NCBI GenBank assembly: GCA_036379355.1
Contig: DASVGV010000006.1
Location: 1-5,146 of the forward strand
Direction: 5' to 3'
DNA length: 5,146 nucleotides
From: CAJCIY01 sp036379355
GTDB lineage: Bacteria > Actinomycetota > Actinomycetes > Mycobacteriales > CAJCIY01
Part shown: positions 1 to 5,146 of the stretch, in pieces
Layout of the letters: every line of letters begins with the position of its first letter
Position numbering within the stretch: the first letter of the stretch is position 1
The notes under the pieces: generated by a model
Told to the model about the DNA's origin: nothing
Database searches by the model: none
The model's input: only the letters and a program-made list of their open reading frames with translations
Translations under genes and position numbers: made by a program

Positions 1-45
1 TCGAGGACGATACGACCGGCGATTCGCCGCGGTGAGCCGCTCCAC
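1..45 (-). CDS. Possible N-terminus of a gene running off the left edge (weak)
   Basis: On the minus strand a GTG at 45-43 is preceded by AGGAG (56-52) with a 6-nt spacer, and the 15 codons to the window edge are open (MERLTAANRRSYRPR). This would be the start of a gene divergent from the methyltransferase, with about 67 bp between the two starts. The fragment is too short to recognise a family. The competing reading is that the stretch is the 3' end of a plus-strand gene: plus frames 2 and 3 are open from the edge to stops at 56-58 and 33-35. The Shine-Dalgarno is the only reason to favour the minus-strand reading, so confidence is low. Confidence 0.25.
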   Translation of the reverse strand, partial: MERLTAANRRSYRPR

Positions 46-99
46 GGCGCACTCCTGAGCCTGCCATTCACACGGGGCCGGCGTACGGACGAGCGTCGT

Positions 100-105
100 T
101 AGATT
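100..105 (+). promoter_or_regulatory. Putative -10 element for a leaderless methyltransferase mRNA
   Basis: TAGATT matches the TANNNT form of a sigma70-type -10 hexamer. It ends 7 nt before the ATG at 113, so transcription would start at or next to the start codon. No Shine-Dalgarno lies before that ATG, which fits a leaderless transcript. I see no convincing -35 element 16-18 bp upstream. The position is inferred from sequence only. Confidence 0.45.
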
Positions 106-112
106 GCTCGGC

Positions 113-1177
113 ATGACGGACGTCGACGCCGACCGACTCGCGCAGTTCGCGCTGTCGGTGTGGCAGTACAAGCAGGGCGAGATCGTCTCGCTGATGGTGC
201 ATCTCGGCGATCGGCTGGGGCTCTACCAGGCCATGGCGGGGGCCGGACCGCTGAGTGCGGCGGCCCTCGCGGACCGCACCGACCTGAACGAGCGCTGGCT
301 GCTGGAGTGGCTGCGCTGCCAGGCGGCCGCCGGTCTGGTCGACAGCAACGACGGAGAGTCGTTCACCCTGAGCCCCGAAGGGGCGTACGTACTCGCCGAC
401 GAGAAGGGCAGCGTCTGGTTCGCGGCCGGCGCCTTCCACGGGAGCGCCACGCCGCCGGAGACTCTCGACCGGCTCGCCGACGCGTTCCGTACCGGCGTCG
501 GGCTGACGTACGACGATCTCGGACCGTCCGCGGCGCACAGTGTCGAGCGGATGCTCGGCCCCTGGGTCCGCCTGGCACTCGTCCCGACGATCCTGCCCGC
601 GCTGGACGGCGTGGTCCCGCGGCTCGAGGCGGGCGCACATGTCGTGGACGTGGGATGCGGCGCCGGCGTCGCTCTCGCCGAGATGGCAGCACGCTTTCCG
701 GCTTCGACGTTCGACGGGTACGACCCGTCCGAACACGCCATCGCCCGCGCCCGGGCCAACACGGCCGATCTCCCGAACGTCCGCCTTTCCGTCGCTCCCG
801 CAGCGGATCTGCCGGGTCAACCGACGTACGACCTGGTGCTGACCCTCGACTGCCTGCACGACATGCCGGATCCGGAGGGCGCGATCCGCGCCATCCGGGC
901 GGCGATACGCGACGACGGCGTCTGGCTGATCAAGGACATCAAGGCGAAGAGCGACTGGCGGAGCAACCTTCGCAACCCCCTCCTCGCGATGATGTACGGC
1001 ACCTCCGTGGCGACGTGCATGTCGAGTGGGCTCTCCGCGCCGGGCGGCGCCGGCCTCGGCACCCTCGGCCTCACCACCGAGCTCGCCGAGCGGTTCGTCA
1101 CCGAGGCCGGGTTCGGCAGCTTCACCGTCCACGACTTCGACGACCCGGCGAACCTGTACTACGAGGTCCGCCCGTAG
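113..1177 (+). CDS. SAM-dependent class I methyltransferase with N-terminal winged-helix region (Rv2258c-like)
   Basis: This is a 354-residue protein predicted to transfer a methyl group from S-adenosylmethionine to an unknown, probably small-molecule, acceptor in the cytoplasm. Residues about 8-95 look like the helical/winged-helix dimerisation region of O-methyltransferase-type enzymes (VWQYKQGEIVSLMVHLGDRL, then a WLLEWLR segment). Residues 177-185 are Rossmann motif I (VVDVGCGAG), the acidic strand-2 motif is at 200-206 (FDGYDPS), and residues 240-254 (DLVLTLDCLHDMPDP) are the post-II/motif IV region. From memory, length and N-terminal sequence resemble Mycobacterium tuberculosis Rv2258c, first annotated as a regulator and later shown structurally to be a SAM methyltransferase. 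The in-frame TTG at 104 is a less likely start than the ATG at 113, because a -10-like hexamer overlaps it. The next gene begins 50 bp downstream with its own putative -10. The substrate cannot be deduced. Confidence 0.88.
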   Translation: MTDVDADRLAQFALSVWQYKQGEIVSLMVHLGDRLGLYQAMAGAGPLSAAALADRTDLNERWLLEWLRCQAAAGLVDSNDGESFTLSPEGAYVLADEKGSVWFAAGAFHGSATPPETLDRLADAFRTGVGLTYDDLGPSAAHSVERMLGPWVRLALVPTILPALDGVVPRLEAGAHVVDVGCGAGVALAEMAARFPASTFDGYDPSEHAIARARANTADLPNVRLSVAPAADLPGQPTYDLVLTLDCLHDMPDPEGAIRAIRAAIRDDGVWLIKDIKAKSDWRSNLRNPLLAMMYGTSVATCMSSGLSAPGGAGLGTLGLTTELAERFVTEAGFGSFTVHDFDDPANLYYEVRP

Positions 1178-1215
1178 CCCTCCGACGTCGTGCTGTCCAG
1201 GACGCACTTCGTCGC

Positions 1216-1221
1216 GATACT
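1216..1221 (+). promoter_or_regulatory. Putative -10 element for a leaderless P-loop NTPase mRNA
   Basis: GATACT matches the TATAAT consensus at four of six positions and ends 6 nt before the ATG at 1228, which has no Shine-Dalgarno. This resembles the arrangement in front of the methyltransferase and would let the second gene be transcribed independently as a leaderless mRNA. No clear -35 is present, and read-through from the gene upstream is also possible. Confidence 0.35.
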
Positions 1222-1227
1222 GGCGGC

Positions 1228-1749
1228 ATGCAGCAGCGCCGAATCCACCTCACCGGCGCGTCCGGGAGTGGCACGTCGACGTTGGGCCGGTCTCTCGCCG
1301 CCCGAGTCGGCTGCCCCGTGTTCGACGCGGACGACTACTACTGGGTGCCGACGCGGCCGCCGTTCACCACCAAGCGAGCGCCTGCGGATCGGTGGAGCCT
1401 CCTGTGCACGGCGCTGCACGACGCCGGCAGCAGCTGGGTGCTCTCGGGCTCGGCTGTCGGCTGGGCGGCGGATCTCGACCGGCTGTTCACGCTGATCGTC
1501 TTCCTGGAGGCACCGACAGCAGTGCGTGTCGAGCGCCTGCGCCGCCGGGAGCTCGACGCGTACGGCCACGTCGACGAGGACTTCCTCGACTGGGCCGCTC
1601 GCTACGACTCCGGCGACGAGTCCATGAGGAGCCGCGCTCGGCACGAGACGTGGCTGCGGCAGCAAACGTGCCCGGTGCTTCGGCTGGACTCGACGCGATC
1701 TACCGACGTCCTGGTGGGCGCAGTCCTTCGGGCCGTCGAGCACCCGTAG
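1228..1749 (+). CDS. Small P-loop NTPase / adenylate-kinase-like protein with lysine-less Walker A
   Basis: This 173-residue cytoplasmic protein has the layout of the small adenylate-kinase-like P-loop proteins usually annotated as AAA family ATPase. Residues 5-9 form the first strand and 10-17 the P-loop, which reads GASGSGTS: the invariant lysine of GxxxxGK[ST] is a threonine (T16). Further motifs are FDADDYYWVPT (32-42, likely base/Mg2+ region), WVLSGS (70-75), VFLEAP (91-96), an arginine-rich RVERLRRRE segment (100-108) and DWAARYD (121-127) followed by RSRARHETWL (134-143), the likely lid/arginine region. I recall that GASGSGT with Thr is typical of this subfamily, so it probably is not decay. 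The start is set by the ATG just before strand 1; the frame is open further upstream, but that stretch is the shadow of the methyltransferase. The phosphate acceptor is unknown. It is convergent with the kinase-like gene at 1780-2340, 30 bp away. Confidence 0.85.
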   Translation: MQQRRIHLTGASGSGTSTLGRSLAARVGCPVFDADDYYWVPTRPPFTTKRAPADRWSLLCTALHDAGSSWVLSGSAVGWAADLDRLFTLIVFLEAPTAVRVERLRRRELDAYGHVDEDFLDWAARYDSGDESMRSRARHETWLRQQTCPVLRLDSTRSTDVLVGAVLRAVEHP

Positions 1750-1779
1750 CTTCGTGCCCGGATGCCCGTGCGCCGTCGA

Positions 1780-2340
1780 CTATCGACCCGCGATCCTCAG
1801 GCGCCCCTGCTCGGCGGCCTGTTCGATGAGGTCTGCGGTGTCCTCGGGTGAGGCTCCGGCTGGGTCGATCACGTGACCCTCGACCCCGGTCAGCGTCGAC
1901 GCGAACTCGCCATACATGTGGCGGGTCGCATCTTCGGACGTGAATCCGTGGTCCGTACGCGCCGCGAGCTGGCGGATGATCGCGTCCAGCGACGGCATCA
2001 GCAGGACGTAGTCGACCGGAATGTCAGGACCAATCAACGCGAGCAGATCGGGGACAAACCACGGCCCGAGACATGCATCGAGGACGACGTGGTAACGGCC
2101 GCGCGCGAAGATGCCGGCGCTCGTACACGCTGCGTCGATGACGACGACGTTCTGCTCGTAGGCAGCGGCCAGCCACGGATCAACGTAACCGTTCATGACG
2201 AATCCCCAGAAGTCGTCGGCGTGCAGGTGGACCGATGGGGACCGCCGCGCGGCGAGCAAGGACGCGGTCGTCGTCTTGCCGGCGGCGGGCGGACCGGACA
2301 CGACCAGGACATGACCGCGCTGCACGACGGCCACGATCAC
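1780..2340 (-). CDS. Small P-loop kinase-like protein (AAA / zeta-toxin or chloramphenicol-phosphotransferase-like fold)
   Basis: This 186-residue protein has a canonical Walker A at residues 16-23 (GPPAAGKT) right after the hydrophobic strand HVLVVS. A strand-2 motif HLHADDFWGFV (38-48) carries D42/D43, which could position the acceptor. Residues 63-70 (QNVVVIDA) and YHVVLDACLGPWFVPDLL (83-100) continue the pattern of small phosphotransferases in which a P-loop kinase modifies a small molecule. There is no resistance- or toxin-specific signature that would let me name a substrate, and no antitoxin gene beside it. The start is uncertain: GTG codons occur at residues 1 (2340), 3 (2334) and 6 (2325). 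The last would give a protein starting MQRGHVLVVSG, closer to family layout. None has a good Shine-Dalgarno. It is divergent from the thioesterase and convergent with the lysine-less P-loop gene. Confidence 0.82.
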   Translation of the reverse strand: MIVAVVQRGHVLVVSGPPAAGKTTTASLLAARRSPSVHLHADDFWGFVMNGYVDPWLAAAYEQNVVVIDAACTSAGIFARGRYHVVLDACLGPWFVPDLLALIGPDIPVDYVLLMPSLDAIIRQLAARTDHGFTSEDATRHMYGEFASTLTGVEGHVIDPAGASPEDTADLIEQAAEQGRLRIAGR

Positions 2341-2389
2341 AGAACGTGCGGCGATCGCTCAACGCGCTTTTCGTCACCGGCGCCGGGCT

Positions 2390-2414
2390 CATTCGGCGGA
2401 CTCGTGGCCGAATG
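2390..2414. repeat. 8-bp inverted repeat in the divergent intergenic region; candidate operator
   Basis: CATTCGGC (2390-2397) and GCCGAATG (2407-2414) are perfect inverted arms separated by 9 nt. The dyad lies between the divergent starts of the P-loop kinase-like gene (2340) and the thioesterase (2502), where no gene ends, so an operator is more natural than a terminator. The 17-bp centre-to-centre arm spacing is compatible with a dimeric regulator binding successive major grooves. No cognate regulator gene is in the window. Chance occurrence in GC-rich DNA is possible. Confidence 0.35.
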
Positions 2415-2490
2415 CCATGCTGATGCGATGGCCGGCGAGGATCTGCACCCCTCGAGAACGGCCTCGTGGAGCGCGGGTGGCCACGACGCG

Positions 2491-2494
2491 GGAG
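2491..2494 (+). promoter_or_regulatory. Shine-Dalgarno deciding the thioesterase start
   Basis: GGAG lies 7 nt before the ATG at 2502. The alternative in-frame GTG at 2466 has no comparable site and would add twelve residues without family resemblance, so the ATG is preferred. Confidence 0.6.
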
Positions 2495-2501
2495 CGCGCT
2501 G

Positions 2502-2915
2502 ATGTTCGGCGTGCGCGTCGCGGTCCGCAGCTATGAGACCGACCAGCTCGGGCACCTCAACCAGGCGGTGTACGCCGCGTGGGCAGAGCACGCCCGCGTC
2601 GAGCTGCTGCGGCGGGCCGGTGTGGCCCTGCCCGGTTCGGAGAACCTCGGCGTGGTCGTTCTCGAGGCGACCATTCGCTACCTGCGGGAGCTGCGCGTCG
2701 GTGACGAGGTTGACGTCAGCTGCGACCTCGTGTTCGGCGCGGGGAAGACGTTCGCGATGGACTCCACGTTCGTCCGCACGGACGGCGTCGTCTGTGCCGA
2801 GGTTCACACCACGATGGGCCTGATGGACCTCGACATCCGTCGCCTGGTCGCCGAACCGCAACGGCGCCTGACCGCGCTGGCCGCGCATCCGGAGGTGTGG
2901 GAACAGGCGTCCTGA
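2502..2915 (+). CDS. Hotdog-fold acyl-CoA thioesterase, 4HBT/YbgC-like
   Basis: This 137-residue protein has the usual length of single-domain 4-hydroxybenzoyl-CoA-type thioesterases, which hydrolyse acyl-CoA to free acid and CoA in the cytoplasm, normally as tetramers of hotdog folds. Residues 9-36 hold the family signature: RSYETDQLGHLNQAVY with D14 as the expected catalytic acid, then G17, H18 and N20, followed by the long central helix AEHARVELLRRAG (28-40). Residues 49-85 (LGVVVLEATIRYLRELRVGDEVDV and onwards) give the next strands with the typical RYLRELRVGDEV turn. Chain-length or aromatic substrate preference cannot be read from the sequence. The start follows the GGAG ribosome site. 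The stop is only 4 bp from the stop of the opposing DUF222/HNH gene, so transcripts from the two genes are likely to overlap at their 3' ends, and no intrinsic terminator is visible between them. Confidence 0.9.
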   Translation: MFGVRVAVRSYETDQLGHLNQAVYAAWAEHARVELLRRAGVALPGSENLGVVVLEATIRYLRELRVGDEVDVSCDLVFGAGKTFAMDSTFVRTDGVVCAEVHTTMGLMDLDIRRLVAEPQRRLTALAAHPEVWEQAS

Positions 2916-2919
2916 CCTG

Positions 2920-4410
2920 CTAGAACGGCGGAGGCTCGTCGGGGGAGGCGATCGGCAGCCCGCAGAGGGATGCCCGATCAACACTCGTGCCCGGTTCGAC
3001 GGATGACGTCGCCCACCCGTCGGGATGCCCGACGGCCGGTGGGTCGGGCGCAGTCATGGCGGGCGGGTCCGGCGTGGCCATGTCGAGCAAGTTCTGGTCT
3101 GGCAGCCCACGCGGGATGGTCGCGGCGGCAACCGGTGCTGCGTACTCACGGCCGTGCGGATCTCGCCAGCGCAGGCGCGTCGCCGGACCGCGCATCGTCC
3201 AACCGCCCTCGTGGACGGCGTTGTGGTGCCGGTGGCACGTCAACACGAGGTTCTCGTCCGTGGTCGGCCCGCCCTGGGACCAGTGCCGAATGTGATGGGC
3301 GTGGCAGCGGCGAGCCGCGACCGGACAGCCAGGAAACGCACAGCGCTGGTCACGGGCCTCGAGCCGGCGGCGCATCGCAGCGTCCGGGAAGCGGCGCCGG
3401 GCGGACTCCGGGCCGACGGCGCCGTCAGCGGTGACGGTGGCGGCGGCAACCGCGGCCTCGCAGGTCAGCCGGCGCAGGGTCTCGGGAGCGAGAGGAGTGG
3501 CGCCGAGGTGGCCGCCGGCCAGCAGGCCTTGGGTCAGGCCGCCGGTCACCGGCCGGCTGGGGTCCAGTCGGGCCAGAAGGGTCAGGCTCACGGCCGGTCG
3601 CCCTGGATGCTGTGGTTCCGTGCCGCCGATCGCCAGCGCGACGAGCGCGTCGGCGCGTCGCTGCTCGGCGGTGCGCTCGTCGTCCGGGCCTTGCGAGCCT
3701 GCGAGCGGCTCGAGCGCCGCGGCGACCGTGATCGCACCGTCCGTCGTCAGCCGCGCGAACAGGTCGGTCGTGCCGTCGTCGTGCGGCCAGAACTGCAGGG
3801 ACCGGACGGCGTGCGCGTTGCGCTCGCGTTCGTCCGCCATCCGAGGTCGTACGGACTCGACGGCAGCCCTGGTCGCGTCGCGCACCTGGCGCACGGACAC
3901 CGCGCGGGGATCGCCGAGGACGGTGCGCTCGACGGCATCCGACGCGGCAGGGTCCAGCCCCTCGGACTCCCGAGCGAGGACCACCGCCTGCGCCCACGGC
4001 AGCGCCCCGGAGCGGACGGCGGCCGCCGCCCCCGGCAGACGGACCCGCAAGGCGAGCGACGTCCGACAGCGCACATCCGCCTCGTACGGAGACGTGCGGC
4101 ACACCGCCGCGAGCTGCTCACGGTGCCAGTCCATGTCGGCCTGCTCGTCCCAGGTGCGCGGGTCGGTGGGCGCCTGCTCGGCGTAGTCCGCGATCAGCTC
4201 CGCCCGGAGCGACTGCACGACGGTGAGGGAGCGCTCGACCAGGCCGATGAGATCCAACGTCGACTCCGGGGCGAGCCGCGACCGGTCCAGGGAGGCGGCG
4301 AGCAGGAGCGCCATCGGCCCGGGCGCACAGCCCAGATCGACCGCCTGCTGACGGGGTTCCTCCGGCTCGGGCACCAGCTGCAGCTCTGCCGCATCCATTT
4401 CATCGAACAC
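2920..4410 (-). CDS. DUF222 / HNH endonuclease domain protein (13E12 repeat family type), SOS-controlled
   Basis: This protein of 496 residues has an N-terminal DUF222 region (about 30-330), including the conserved RRADALVALA segment at 251-260, and an HNH nuclease motif at about 347-404. The HNH part shows paired zinc-type cysteines C357/C362 and C369/C392, H372-H373 as the first HNH element, N387 as the central Asn, and H395/H396 in the last element. All key positions look intact. The roughly 90 residues after it are proline-rich, with two PDPPA repeats. Actinobacterial genomes often hold many copies of this family (13E12 proteins in mycobacteria), and several M. tuberculosis members are known from LexA studies to be DNA-damage induced; the substrate is not established. 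I chose the GTG at 4410 because TAGAAT ends 7 nt before it, implying a leaderless mRNA. The ATG at 4398 is the alternative and would give a protein four residues shorter. The frame stays open upstream to 4884, but that part is the shadow of the YdeI-family gene. Confidence 0.88.
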   Translation of the reverse strand: MFDEMDAAELQLVPEPEEPRQQAVDLGCAPGPMALLLAASLDRSRLAPESTLDLIGLVERSLTVVQSLRAELIADYAEQAPTDPRTWDEQADMDWHREQLAAVCRTSPYEADVRCRTSLALRVRLPGAAAAVRSGALPWAQAVVLARESEGLDPAASDAVERTVLGDPRAVSVRQVRDATRAAVESVRPRMADERERNAHAVRSLQFWPHDDGTTDLFARLTTDGAITVAAALEPLAGSQGPDDERTAEQRRADALVALAIGGTEPQHPGRPAVSLTLLARLDPSRPVTGGLTQGLLAGGHLGATPLAPETLRRLTCEAAVAAATVTADGAVGPESARRRFPDAAMRRRLEARDQRCAFPGCPVAARRCHAHHIRHWSQGGPTTDENLVLTCHRHHNAVHEGGWTMRGPATRLRWRDPHGREYAAPVAAATIPRGLPDQNLLDMATPDPPAMTAPDPPAVGHPDGWATSSVEPGTSVDRASLCGLPIASPDEPPPF

Positions 4411-4419
4411 GTGTTCGAT
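4402..4419. promoter_or_regulatory. LexA operator (SOS box)
   Basis: ATCGAACACGTGTTCGAT is a perfect 18-bp palindrome. It contains TCGAAC-N4-GTTCGA (4403-4418), the actinobacterial SOS box, and fits the Gram-positive consensus CGAACRNRYGTTCG at every position. On the minus strand it overlaps the last two bases of the -10 hexamer, the predicted transcription start and the GTG start codon of the DUF222/HNH gene, so bound LexA should block initiation directly. It lies 111 bp upstream of the divergent YdeI-family start, so effect on that gene is less certain. Confidence 0.88.
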
Positions 4420-4423
4420 TCTA
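4418..4423 (-). promoter_or_regulatory. -10 element of the DUF222/HNH gene
   Basis: On the minus strand TAGAAT (4423 to 4418) matches TATAAT at five of six positions. The GTG start codon at 4410 follows after 7 nt, which places transcription initiation at or beside the start codon. No recognisable -35 is found 16-18 bp upstream. Confidence 0.6.
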
Positions 4424-4516
4424 CGGGAATCGGGGGGCGCGGTGGGAGCCCCGGCGAAGGCTTTGTGGATGAGCGAGGATGGCCCGACCGGGATCGGGGG
4501 CAACGCCCGCACGACG

Positions 4517-4525
4517 AGAAGGAGG
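4517..4525 (+). promoter_or_regulatory. Strong Shine-Dalgarno of the YdeI-family gene
   Basis: AGAAGGAGG ends 5 nt before the ATG at 4531 and contains the complete AAGGAGG anti-16S core. It fixes the start of the gene inside a much longer open frame. I found no convincing -10/-35 pair for this gene in the 120 bp between the two divergent starts. Confidence 0.85.
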
Positions 4526-4530
4526 CACGC

Positions 4531-5088
4531 ATGGCCCGCGCACGTTCGGGGAGCGGCGCGACGGTCCGTTTCACGGCCCAGGTGCACAGCATCGACGACA
4601 CGCACGTCGCCCGCTTGCCGCAGCAGGCGAGCGCGCGGCTTCCTTCTCGCGGGCAGGTGGCGGTCAGGGGCACCGTCAACGGTCACGACTTCCAGACCGT
4701 GCTGGAACCGGACGGGGTGCGGGGCCACTGGCTGCGCATCACGCCCTGGCTGCAACGGACAGCGGGGCTCGCGTCCGGCGACGCGGCCGACGTGGCCGTC
4801 GACATCGCCCCGGAGTGGCCGGAGCCGGAGGTGCCCGCGGACCTGGAGGCCGCACTGGCGACCGCGCCGGCCACGGTGCAGCACCTCTGGCAGGACATCA
4901 CTCCGATGGCGCGCTGGGAGTGGGTGCGGTGGGTGAACGCGACGGCGAACCCGGCCACCCGGCGGCGGCGCGTCGAGGTCACGATTTCCAAGATGCAGAG
5001 CGGAAAGCGGCGTCCGTGCTGCTTCGACCTGTCCGCGTGCACGGACCCGTCCGTGTCGAGGAGCGGCAAGCTGCGCGTCGGCACCTAA
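4531..5088 (+). CDS. YdeI/OmpD-associated family protein with N-terminal DUF1905 domain
   Basis: This 185-residue protein has two modules. Residues about 11-98 are DUF1905-like: RFTAQVHSIDD, then a VAVRGTVNGHDFQTVLEPDG beta segment (43-62), GHWLRITP (65-72) and GLASGDAADVAVDIAPE (79-95). Residues about 102-160 match the OmdA/YdeI part: PADLEAAL (102-109), a helical WEWVRWVNATANPATRRRRVE stretch (129-149), then ISKMQSGKRRPCCFDLSACTDPSV to about 175. The family is often labelled bacteriocin-protection or OmpD-associated from an E. coli member; a biochemical role is not established and no signal peptide or membrane segment is visible, so it is probably cytoplasmic. It is transcribed away from the SOS-controlled DUF222/HNH gene. 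Length is normal for the two-domain version and no part appears missing. Confidence 0.87.
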   Translation: MARARSGSGATVRFTAQVHSIDDTHVARLPQQASARLPSRGQVAVRGTVNGHDFQTVLEPDGVRGHWLRITPWLQRTAGLASGDAADVAVDIAPEWPEPEVPADLEAALATAPATVQHLWQDITPMARWEWVRWVNATANPATRRRRVEVTISKMQSGKRRPCCFDLSACTDPSVSRSGKLRVGT

Positions 5089-5107
5089 CCGTTGCCCGCC
5101 GATCGAC

Positions 5108-5136
5108 TGGACACCTCGCGTCTCTATGCCTAGACT
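5108..5136 (+). promoter_or_regulatory. Near-consensus sigma70-type promoter pointing out of the right edge
   Basis: TGGACA (5108-5113; five of six matches to TTGACA) and TAGACT (5131-5136; four of six matches to TATAAT) are separated by exactly 17 bp. The window ends in AT (5145-5146), 8 nt after the -10. If the next base is G, an ATG would stand in leaderless position, but this cannot be seen. Confidence 0.5.
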
Positions 5137-5146
5137 TACAGGGTAT

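Noticed and set aside
68..1207. Long minus-strand open frame opposite the methyltransferase
   Set aside because: It is Arg/Gly/Val-rich without domain features and mirrors the codon bias of the true plus-strand gene.
160..1227. Upstream extension of the P-loop NTPase frame, suggesting a 529-residue fusion
   Set aside because: The upstream part is an Arg-rich shadow of the methyltransferase frame. The family starts directly before the first beta strand at 1228.
1750..1779. Possible bidirectional terminator between the two convergent P-loop genes
   Set aside because: Only a 4-bp complementary pair (GCAC/GTGC) and no stable stem with a T-tract could be found.
1228..2340. Toxin-antitoxin or antibiotic-resistance system built on the zeta/chloramphenicol-phosphotransferase-like fold
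   Set aside because: No antitoxin-sized partner overlaps either gene, and no substrate-specific signature is visible. The fold alone does not support the claim.
2351..2358. GCGATCGC palindrome, and CCGGCGCCGG at 2377-2386
   Set aside because: Short GC palindromes are expected by chance in DNA of this composition, and they match no known operator here.
3025..4530. Very long plus-strand open frame running opposite the DUF222/HNH gene into the YdeI-family gene
   Set aside because: The upstream part has no recognisable domain, is rich in Arg/Gly as expected of an antisense GC-rich frame, and covers intact conserved motifs on the other strand. Only the part from the strong Shine-Dalgarno and ATG at 4531 is coding.
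4411..4884. N-terminal extension of the DUF222/HNH frame
   Set aside because: It is antisense to the YdeI-family gene and would run through the promoter and SOS box. Family members start near the GTG/ATG at 4410/4398.

Overview
The window is GC-rich (roughly 70% by eye). Its coding sequences end their codons mostly in G or C, and some start with GTG. It also carries a perfect TCGAAC-N4-GTTCGA LexA box in front of a DUF222/HNH gene, and several starts look leaderless. Together these point to a high-GC Gram-positive bacterium (Actinomycetota), on an ordinary chromosomal segment. No rRNA, tRNA, CRISPR array, transposase, phage gene or plasmid function is visible.

Layout from left to right: a weakly supported minus-strand gene start at the left edge (1-45); a plus-strand SAM-dependent methyltransferase with an N-terminal winged-helix region (113-1177); a plus-strand small P-loop NTPase whose Walker A lysine is replaced by threonine (1228-1749); a minus-strand small P-loop kinase-like protein with a canonical Walker A (1780-2340), convergent with the previous gene; a divergent 161-bp gap holding an 8-bp inverted repeat; a plus-strand hotdog-fold acyl-CoA thioesterase (2502-2915); a minus-strand DUF222/HNH nuclease-like protein (2920-4410) whose stop lies 4 bp from the thioesterase stop; a 120-bp divergent gap whose left end is occupied by the SOS box; a plus-strand YdeI/OmpD-associated family protein with a DUF1905 domain (4531-5088); and a near-consensus promoter pointing out of the right edge.

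The genes do not form an evident pathway. Strand changes at almost every gene suggest independent single-gene units, so I infer no common system. The most informative regulatory feature is the LexA operator at 4402-4419. It overlaps the -10 element, the predicted transcription start and the predicted GTG start codon of the DUF222/HNH gene, so this gene is very probably DNA-damage inducible. A second theme is translation start architecture: three genes have a -10-like hexamer 6-7 nt before the start codon, as in leaderless mRNAs, whereas the thioesterase and YdeI-family genes have clear Shine-Dalgarno sequences. I found no convincing undescribed multi-gene system here.
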